A stretch of DNA of 5,854 bases. Source: Xanthobacteraceae bacterium. GTDB taxonomy: Bacteria; Pseudomonadota; Alphaproteobacteria; Rhizobiales; Xanthobacteraceae. Below are positions 1 through 4,866 of this stretch, one piece after another; the stretch's first letter is position 1; each line of letters begins with the position of its first letter. Where the stretch lies: assembly GCA_030037185.1 (NCBI GenBank), contig JASHRR010000536.1, positions 1 to 5,854 of the forward strand. Reading direction: 5' to 3'. The position numbers and the translations under genes were made by a program. The notes beneath the pieces are model-generated. The model was not told where the DNA came from. It was given only the letters and a program-made list of their open reading frames with translations, and made no database searches.

Positions 1-2
1 GG

Positions 3-1577
3 CTGATGAACCATCGCACCTATGACGGCCAGCGCTTCTCGCCGCTTTCGCGCATCAACCGGGACAACGTCAAAAACCTCAAGCTTGCCTTTGCGGTGCC
101 GCTGGGTGGCCAAGTCGGCAACGGAGCGATCGAGGCGACGCCGCTTGCCGAGAACGGCTTCCTCTACATTACCGATTCCTTAGGCGTGCTTTACAAGATC
201 GACGCCACTTTGGGCAATGTCGGCCGCGTCGTCTGGACGATGGACCCCAAGCAGGACAGGCCGCTGATGAACCGCGGCGCGGCACTGTGGGGCAACCTCG
301 TCATCTCGCCGGCCAACTGGCCTGCCCGCATTGTTGCCACTGACAAGGATACTGGCAAGGTGGCGTGGGAGACCAACGTGACGGATGGTCAGCCACAGCT
401 TGGCATCACAGCGGCACCGCTCGTCATCAAGGACCGCGTCATCGTTGGTGCCTCTTTGGGCGACCTCGGTCTGCGCGACTGGATTGCGGGACTGGACGCA
501 GCGACTGGCAAGGTGCTGTGGCGCAAGTACACGGTGCCTGCACCCGGCGAGCCCGGCAGCGAGACTTGGAAAGGCACCAACAACGCTTGGCAGACCGGTG
601 GTGGTGCAGTTTGGGTTACCGGGACCTATGATCCCGATACCAATCAGACCTTCTGGGGAACCGGGAACCCGGTGCCGCAGTACGATCCCAGATATCGGCC
701 GGGCGACAACCTTTATACCGACAGTGTCCTCTCTTTGAGTCCCGAAAGCGGGAATATGAACTGGTATTTTCAGTATACGCCAGGCGATATGTGGGACTAC
801 GACGAAGTTGGGACCCACATCCTCATCGACGGCACCATCGTTGATCAGCCCCGCAAGCTGATCACCCATTCGGCACGCAACGGCTTCCTCTACACGATGG
901 ATCGCTTCAACGGCCAGATCATCGGGGCAAAGCCATATTTGGATAATGTCAACTGGACCAAAGGCATTGACCAGAAGACCGGCAAGCCCGTTGACTACGA
1001 CCCGTTAAAAGACATCCAGTCCTATGCGGGAATCGGCAATCTCAATAGCACTGAGCCGCTCAAAAAGGTCTGTCCGTCGGTCATCGGCGGCAATAATTTC
1101 TGGCCGAGCTCCTACAGCCCCAGAACCAGGCTGCTTTACGTCCCAGCTGTGACGACTTGCGGGAAAGTCCGGGTCGTACCTAACAGGCGCACTGGGCCAG
1201 TCTTTAGCGGTGGCATTTTCTCGACCGACGAGCGATTCGAAAGCAACCTGACGGCGGTTGATCCCCTCACTTTCGAAATCAAAGGCAACAAACACTTCCG
1301 TTATCCAACCTTTTCAGGCGCGCTTTCGACTGGTGGCGGGCTCGTATTCCTGGCGCTATTCGACGGCACCGTGGCGGCGTTCGATGACACGACCCTGGAG
1401 CAACTGTGGAAGATCAATGTGGGGTCGGGCTTCACCGCCCCTCCCATGACGTACGAGATCAACGGCACGCAATATGTGGCGATTGCGTCGGGTCCCAGCG
1501 GCGTAATGCGGACCGTCCAGCCGCCGGAACTGAAGCAAATGCGCCAAGCGACTGTGCTGTACGTTTTCAGCTTGTAA
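3..1577 (+). CDS. PQQ-dependent alcohol dehydrogenase (methanol/ethanol family), 5' end outside the window
   Basis: Periplasmic quinoprotein that would oxidise a primary alcohol using pyrroloquinoline quinone and a bound metal, passing electrons to a cytochrome c; the substrate cannot be read from sequence. The frame is open to the window edge. The first Met (position 6) lies in the conserved first-blade motif WLMNHRTYDGQRFSPL, so it is internal and the signal peptide is missing. Numbering from that Met, propeller docking repeats include VATDKDTGKVAW and AGLDAATGKVLW. By alignment from memory to MxaF: Trp203 is the PQQ-stacking Trp, Asn221 (GTGNP) a metal ligand, Asp264 (WDYD) the catalytic base, Arg291 (ARNG) a PQQ contact, and Cys356/Cys385 a conserved pair. 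Asp266 matches the extra lanthanide ligand of XoxF-type enzymes. Oddities: Asp153 stands where the ligand Glu is usual, and the vicinal Cys-Cys is Asp84-Arg85. The C-terminus is complete and has no CxxCH haem motif, so this is a type I enzyme. Family certain, metal inferred. Confidence 0.95.
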   Translation: MMNHRTYDGQRFSPLSRINRDNVKNLKLAFAVPLGGQVGNGAIEATPLAENGFLYITDSLGVLYKIDATLGNVGRVVWTMDPKQDRPLMNRGAALWGNLVISPANWPARIVATDKDTGKVAWETNVTDGQPQLGITAAPLVIKDRVIVGASLGDLGLRDWIAGLDAATGKVLWRKYTVPAPGEPGSETWKGTNNAWQTGGGAVWVTGTYDPDTNQTFWGTGNPVPQYDPRYRPGDNLYTDSVLSLSPESGNMNWYFQYTPGDMWDYDEVGTHILIDGTIVDQPRKLITHSARNGFLYTMDRFNGQIIGAKPYLDNVNWTKGIDQKTGKPVDYDPLKDIQSYAGIGNLNSTEPLKKVCPSVIGGNNFWPSSYSPRTRLLYVPAVTTCGKVRVVPNRRTGPVFSGGIFSTDERFESNLTAVDPLTFEIKGNKHFRYPTFSGALSTGGGLVFLALFDGTVAAFDDTTLEQLWKINVGSGFTAPPMTYEINGTQYVAIASGPSGVMRTVQPPELKQMRQATVLYVFSL

Positions 1578-1818
1578 AGCCGGCTTGATCCCAATTTCCG
1601 GGTCCGGGCGAATCGGTTTAGTCCCCTTCCAGTTTTACTTGGAGGGCTTGCGTCCAGACGCGTGCCAACGGTTGGGACTTCCGCTGGGGTAACGGGTGCA
1701 TACCCCAGATCGTTGGCATCGTGACCGCTGCATCTCAGATAAGCTGCCGATATGCTGCAACGCCAAAGTCGGCAGTATCGGGCCGCGCTACCTGCGATGA
1801 GACTCAAGCCAGATTTAC
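1578..1818. other. Non-coding gap with three consecutive hairpins
   Basis: No protein I recognise is encoded here on either strand. Three inverted repeats follow one another. Hairpin 1 pairs 1624-1631 with 1640-1646 (7 pairs, one bulged T, 8-base loop). Hairpin 2 is nested: outer arms 1663-1670 and 1711-1718 (TGCCAACG/CGTTGGCA, 8 perfect pairs plus a G-T), inner arms 1684-1691 and 1701-1708 (CTGGGGTA/TACCCCAG, 8 perfect pairs, 9-base loop). Hairpin 3 pairs 1747-1752 with 1776-1781 and 1755-1758 with 1772-1775 (10 pairs, 2-base bulge); an alternative fold pairs 1744-1750 with 1769-1775. None is followed by a T run, so an ordinary intrinsic terminator is not shown, although hairpin 1 lies 46 bases past the dehydrogenase stop. 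It could be a structured RNA, the 3' untranslated region of the dehydrogenase, or an old element end. Confidence 0.4.
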
Positions 1819-1832
1819 CAAGACGCGCCGTA

Positions 1833-1856
1833 AAGCCCCCGGATTTATCCGCGGGG
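1833..1856 (+). repeat. Left subterminal hairpin of the tnpB element
   Basis: The stem pairs CCCCCGG (1836-1842) with CCGCGGGG (1849-1856), giving seven G-C pairs with one bulged C at 1852 and the loop ATTTAT. The first 17 bases of this motif recur with two mismatches at 2850-2866, beside the tnpB stop. This fits the left-end hairpin of an IS605-type element. It could also be the right end of an older neighbouring element, since the motif has the same orientation as the right-end copy. Confidence 0.55.
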
Positions 1857-1868
1857 ATATAAGGCGCG

Positions 1869-1885
1869 GCGTCGCGTAGCGACGC
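1869..1885. repeat. Perfect 7-bp hairpin with GTA loop
   Basis: GCGTCGC (1869-1875) and GCGACGC (1879-1885) are exact reverse complements around a three-base loop. It lies 12 bases after the left-end hairpin and overlaps the first recognisable tnpB codons. A second perfect 6-bp hairpin follows at 1904-1909/1916-1921 (TGAGCC/GGCTCA). They may be structural parts of the element's left end; no function is shown. Confidence 0.45.
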
Positions 1886-2849
1886 TTGTGTTGGCCAGAT
1901 CCGTGAGCCGTCGATGGCTCAGCTGCAACGACCTCGACCGAATGACCGTGGCGTCACAAGGAAGGTCTCGACCTGCACTCGCAGATTGTGCAGCAGCTTT
2001 GCAAGCAATACGACACCTCGCGCAAACAGCACTGTAAGCCCTGGTTGGGTCGGCGCAAAACGTAGGGCACCCGTCGTTCTCTCGGCTGGGTGCCGTTTAA
2101 TCACCAAGCCCTGCAATTGCGCGACGGCGCTTTCGTCTTTCGCGCCGAACGCTATGACGTTTGGCTGCATCGCCCATTGCTGGGAGGCGCCAAGATCGGC
2201 TGCGGCTCCAGCTCGCAAGATTCGGGAGGGCGCTGGTATATCAACGTGCCGGTCGAGGTCCAGGAGGCGACGCAGGCCGTCAACAATCGGGTTGGTATAG
2301 ACCTCGGAACCAAGACGCTGGCGACGCTGTCCGGTGGCGCCAAGAACGCCATGCCTGTGTTCTGCCGTGCCAGTGAGGCCAAGCTTGCGACCTCCCAAAG
2401 AGCTAGAAAGAGCAAGCGGGTTAAGGCTATTCACGCCAAGATCGGAAATCGCGGAAAAGATTTTCTCCACAAGCAGACGACGAAGCTTGTGCAATTTGGG
2501 TTCATTGCCGTTGGCAATGTTAGCCCATCGAAACTCGCTCGTACCAACATGGCAAAGAGCGTTCTCGATGCCGGGTGGTCGGACCTGAGGACCAGGCTGA
2601 CGTGGAAATCGCGATTGCGCGGGGGCGGCATGTGTCTTGAAGTTCCTGAGCGTCCGACTACCCAAACCTGTTCGGAGTGCGGTTGTGTGCCGCCTTGGAG
2701 GAGGTATCGCAGGCCTGCGAATAAGAGGCTGGACTTGCGACGATTGCGGTGCGGCTCGTGATCGTGACGTAAACGCTGCATAGAACATTCTCCGCCCGGG
2801 GCTACAGGCGCTTGTTGAAGGAACCCTACGGCTGCGGCAGGGCGGGTAG
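1879..2849 (+). pseudogene. tnpB: tnpB (OrfB) RNA-guided nuclease, multiply broken and 5'-truncated
   Basis: TnpB is the RuvC-like, RNA-guided DNA nuclease of IS200/IS605 elements. Homology can be followed across three frames. A first part (from about 1879, RRWLSCNDLDRM near 1909-1944) is shifted by one extra base at about 1960 into EGLDLHSQIVQQLCK. An in-frame TAG stop sits at 2063-2065. The same frame is then open to about 2690 and includes WVPFNHQAL, RuvC-I GIDLGTKTLATLS (Asp codon 2300-2302), HAKIGNRGKDFLHK, LARTNMAKSVLDAGWS and the first zinc-ribbon pair CSEC (2669-2680). A second frameshift at about 2690-2700 leads into GIAGLRI, the second pair CDDC (2736-2747) and RDRDVNAA with the RuvC-III Asp. 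A TAG at 2781-2783 then interrupts NAA-NIL, and the natural stop is 2847-2849. The N-terminal helices seem to be missing. RuvC-II reads IAVGNV, with Gly (2513-2515) where Glu is canonical; I recall this in related TnpBs. It cannot make an intact protein. Confidence 0.9.
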
Positions 2850-2872
2850 AAGCCCCCGGCTTTAGCGGTCAC
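2700..2872 (+). ncRNA. Possible omega-RNA zone at the tnpB 3' end
   Basis: In TnpB systems the guide RNA scaffold is made from the 3' end of tnpB through the right end of the element, and the guide is read from the flank just beyond. By position that scaffold would lie here, ending at TCAC (2869-2872), with the guide beginning at 2873. The right-end motif (2850-2866) is present, but its 3' arm pairs only weakly (2856-2858 with 2866-2868). The left limit is arbitrary. With tnpB broken, any RNA would be relic or would serve a TnpB encoded elsewhere. This call rests on family knowledge, not on a verified fold. Confidence 0.25.
2850..2872 (+). repeat. Right-end motif of the tnpB element
   Basis: The AAGCCCCCGG motif with CTTTAGC follows the natural tnpB stop by one base or less and matches the left-end motif at 15 of 17 positions. 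The expected G-rich 3' arm, still present on the left (GCGGGG), is here GCGGTC, so the hairpin is weak. TCAC at 2869-2872 resembles the right cleavage tetranucleotide of IS605-type elements. Confidence 0.5.
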
Positions 2873-3061
2873 AATTTACGTTGGGACCGCGCAGGCGATC
2901 GTTGATCAAGCCGTTCGGAACGGGCTGTTGCGACGGTCTCAAAGCTTCGCGTTGCCATCTTTGGCTTCGGCCTGGTCCGTGCACAGCCCGCCTAGCGCGA
3001 CCAGGGCATGGCGCTCAGTAGCGTGATTGCGGTTGAGGCTGGTGGGTATAGGCGGATCAGA

Positions 3062-3556
3062 TTAACCAAACAAGCTAGACGCAAGCGCCATCAAGACGAG
3101 AAACATCTCGAAGGCGCTCTGGCCTCCAGGCCAAGGGACGCGCTGCGGCCGCGACCAGGGCTTCGAGATCGACCGATCGAGCCATAATCCGGTCGCCCAG
3201 AGCGCATAAGTCAGGCCGAGTCGATGTCCGTCCTGAAGCACTAGCGCGAGCCATGGCGGCAACGGCAGCGGGCCGACATGCGTTGCCAGAAGAGAAACGA
3301 CGCCGGGCCGCAAGGCGTGTCGGATCAGCGCGATCGTGATGCTTACCCAGGCGGTCGTGAGCGCAAACCCCAGCACGACGCGGAAGCGCTGGTCACACAG
3401 AATCTGCTGTGGCTCCCAGCCGACCCGGTCCGGTACCATCATCCCGAGCCAGCGCCGCACACACATTAGGCCGACCAGCCCCAGAACAATGGCCGCAAAC
3501 CCCAGGTCCCAGAGGGCGAGACTCGGTAATTCATGCGTCATTCCAGCGTCGCTCAT
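3062..3556 (-). CDS. Small orphan multi-pass membrane protein (164 aa)
   Basis: I do not recognise this family. From the chosen start, the protein has hydrophobic stretches at about residues 13-33 (LALWDLGFAAIVLGLVGLMCV), 59-79, 84-107 (broken by prolines), 112-126 and 149-163, so four or five membrane segments are likely. Short basic and polar loops lie between, such as CVRRW and SKPWSRPQR. The start was chosen at 3556 because a good Shine-Dalgarno (AGGAG) sits five bases upstream; a longer frame from 3574 adds six residues but lacks comparable spacing. It is separated from its neighbours by 271 bases on the 5' side and 189 bases to the tnpB element on the 3' side, so it is probably a single-gene unit. 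The intact frame next to two broken genes suggests it is real, but without a family match the function is unknown. Confidence 0.65.
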   Translation of the reverse strand: MSDAGMTHELPSLALWDLGFAAIVLGLVGLMCVRRWLGMMVPDRVGWEPQQILCDQRFRVVLGFALTTAWVSITIALIRHALRPGVVSLLATHVGPLPLPPWLALVLQDGHRLGLTYALWATGLWLDRSISKPWSRPQRVPWPGGQSAFEMFLVLMALASSLFG

Positions 3557-3561
3557 CGCGT

Positions 3562-3566
3562 CTCCT
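3562..3566 (-). promoter_or_regulatory. Ribosome binding site that fixes the membrane-protein start
   Basis: The minus strand reads AGGAG here, followed by ACGCG and then ATG (3556-3554). This five-base spacing is typical and favours this ATG over the upstream one at 3574, whose leader ends in GGGACAG. Confidence 0.6.
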
Positions 3567-3773
3567 GACGGCATCTGTCCCGCTGTATGGCTTCAACCTC
3601 TCGCCTATTTGTCACGCGTGAGGTCGCGGCGGTTCGATGTGTCGCGCAGCGCAGAGCCTTGATAATGCCGAACGCGGCAAATACCCACCGCCAAGACCCC
3701 TGAAGCGATTCGAGGAACAGTCGAGCAGGTCCTTGCTTCGCGCTCGTGACCCGATAGGGCCGAACGTCGATTA

Positions 3774-3799
3774 GTTCTGAGAATGTCTGGCATCAGAAC
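3774..3799. repeat. 7-bp inverted repeat in the gap between two minus-strand genes
   Basis: GTTCTGA (3774-3780) and TCAGAAC (3793-3799) are exact reverse complements around a 12-base spacer. The repeat lies 28 bases beyond the stop of the broken DUF4240 gene and about 220 bases upstream of the membrane-protein start. It lacks a T run, so it is a poor intrinsic terminator. It could be an operator or chance. The rest of 3557-3827 shows nothing I can support. Confidence 0.3.
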
Positions 3800-3827
3800 A
3801 TAAGGCATTCCAAAGACTGCCCATGAA

Positions 3828-4347
3828 CTACTGCCCATCTGACCGCCGTAGCCACTCGTTGCTGATATCCCCGCGAACTTCGTAGTCAGCGGCGGTCGCC
3901 TCGTCCCATGGCTCGCCAGCCGGCTCTCGTGGGTGCCTCGATACGTCGTCTGGCATCTCGTCTTCGCCGGTCACCGCCTGGTAGGCCCTGTGCGCTGCGT
4001 AAGCCAGTTCTTCATAGAAGAAATCAACACCCGTCCCGGCTGGGGAGCGAGACTGTTCGGATCGTTCAACGCGTCATAGTAGGCCTCTCGTCCAGGGCCG
4101 ATCAGACCGGCGCGGAAATCCTCGAAGCCGTCGTCGCCGCACCCCCCGCCGATAATGTGAGCTGCAGCCCAGAGATCCCAGCGGTAGGCGTTGAAGAAAA
4201 GAGTAGTGAAGACCGATTGAATGCGATGATCTCCCCGGCCGGCAGCGTCTGCAGTTTCTCCTTCAGGATTTTCGCCTGGTCCGCCTGTTGTTCCCTCGCC
4301 TCCGCGTTGGCAGCTTCCGTCGGAGCCCAGAACGCCGTCTCGTCCAT
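3828..4347 (-). pseudogene. DUF4240-family protein, two frameshifts
   Basis: DUF4240 proteins are small, uncharacterised bacterial proteins of about 170-180 residues. All parts of the family pattern are present but in three frames. Frame one starts at ATG 4347 with MDETAFWAPTEAA and runs to LPAGEIIAFNR. A shift at about 4210-4217 leads into FTTLFFNAYRWDLWAAAHII, GGGCGDDGFEDFR and DPNSLAP. A second shift at about 4035-4046 leads into DFFYEELAYAAHRAYQAVTG, RHPREPAGEPWDE and a TAG stop at 3830-3828. Restoring one base at each site gives 522 bases, or a 173-residue protein of normal length, so both lesions look like single-base losses. The ATG is preceded by a GGGGGG run seven bases upstream that may serve as a ribosome binding site; a TTG six bases earlier is less likely. 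Either a recently dead gene or sequencing errors would explain it. The family assignment comes from remembered motifs. Confidence 0.85.
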
Positions 4348-4866
4348 GATCAACCCCCCATGAGTTAAGGTGGTCTAGTCTATCTTGCAATGATGCAACT
4401 TGCTGAAGCAAAAGCCCTCACGGGCCAGCCACCACTTGGGCGATTGTAGGCGCCACGGCGATCGGTGTGCCGAATATAGCTGCCGACCTTGTGGTGCAGG
4501 GTCGGCAGGTGATCGACGTCGCGTTCGCCGAGACAGATCGATATCGTGTGACCTATGTGTCGTCGGAGGTCTGCTAATGCAGCCGGTCAATGGTCAATCC
4601 AGACCTCCCCTCGCCAGCTAGGTCTGACACCGAGCGTTGGAAAGGTGTCGTGCCTGCCAGCGGCGGCCCGCGCAGCGCGTCGATGGACGCGGCGTATCGG
4701 TGATTTCCGAATTCATGCTTGGGTCAGGGCGCAGAAAGCCGAAAAGTCGAGGCGCGCATGCCCCGGCGGAGGCGTACTCACGTCGATCGAGGACGCGCCG
4801 GGGAGCTATGTGAAGGTGTAGAGCTGAAGCCGCTGGTGTTGCATCGCTGGCTGGGAAAAGCGCCCG
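4348..4866. other. Long gap with a possible remnant reading frame and a strong hairpin
   Basis: No complete gene is visible in these 519 bases. On the plus strand, 4407-4577 is open and reads in part GATAIGVPNIAADLV and AFAETDRYRVTYVSSEVC before a TAA. Its composition looks protein-like (it could be the C-terminus of an exported protein), but it has no ATG and I recognise no family, so a gene fragment is only possible. Inside it, CTGCCGACC (4480-4488) and GGTCGGCAG (4500-4508) form a perfect 9-bp stem with an 11-base loop. A weaker inverted repeat, GACACC/GGTGTC, lies at 4626-4631/4644-4649. I see nothing convincing in 4650-4866. Confidence 0.3.
4385..4411. promoter_or_regulatory. Two adjacent TTGC...GCAA palindromes upstream of the DUF4240 start
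   Basis: TTGC-N6-GCAA (4385-4398) is followed one base later by TTGC-N4-GCAA (4400-4411). They lie 38-64 bases upstream of the DUF4240 ATG on the minus strand, where an operator or promoter would be expected. I could not identify a good -35/-10 pair there. The half-sites are only four bases long, so chance is a real alternative. Confidence 0.2.

Larger units (their letters stand above)
1819..2872 (+). mobile_element. Degenerate IS200/IS605-family (IS1341-type, tnpB-only) element
   Basis: The element contains a broken tnpB and no tnpA-like HUH transposase frame, so it would have needed a TnpA supplied elsewhere. A 17-base motif lies near both ends in the same orientation: 1833-1849 and 2850-2866 differ at two positions (AAGCCCCCGGNTTTANC). 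The left copy folds into a clear hairpin and the right copy has a decayed 3' arm. Elements of this family have subterminal hairpins and are cut at short tetranucleotides (TTAC left, TCAA right in IS608). Here TTAC lies at 1815-1818, 17 bases before the left hairpin, and TCAC at 2869-2872 just after the right one, which sets the proposed limits. The sequence ATTTAC occurs at both 1813-1818 and 2874-2879, but this family does not normally duplicate its target, so that may be chance. The presence of an element is secure; the exact ends are inferred. Confidence 0.6.

Noticed and set aside
180..869. Minus-strand reading frame of 229 codons inside the dehydrogenase
   Set aside because: It is entirely antisense to well-conserved PQQ dehydrogenase sequence; long antisense frames are common in GC-rich genes.
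1684..1708. Intrinsic terminator of the dehydrogenase gene
   Set aside because: The 8-bp stem is good but is not followed by a T run and lies over 100 bases past the stop; it is reported only as structure.
1301..1807. Minus-strand reading frame of 168 codons
   Set aside because: Its 3' half lies antisense within the dehydrogenase C-terminus, which is clearly coding on the other strand, and its N-terminal half covers the hairpin segment with no recognisable protein motif.
1919..2872. Minus-strand reading frame of 317 codons across the tnpB element
   Set aside because: It is antisense to the TnpB motifs and ends at the element boundary. The composition (rich in Arg, Pro, Ser) and lack of domain motifs indicate a shadow.
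1813..2879. ATTTAC at both sides of the tnpB element as a target-site duplication
   Set aside because: IS200/IS605 elements insert without duplicating the target, and a 6-base match in such a window can be chance.
3605..3838. Minus-strand frame of 77 codons overlapping the end of the DUF4240 remnant
   Set aside because: There is no convincing ribosome binding site and no family motif, and it runs across the inverted repeat and a region that otherwise looks non-coding.
4555..4821. Plus-strand frame of 88 codons, and the 73-codon frame at 4400-4621
   Set aside because: They have Arg/Ala-rich composition typical of chance frames in GC-rich DNA, with no motif and no ribosome binding site that I could support.
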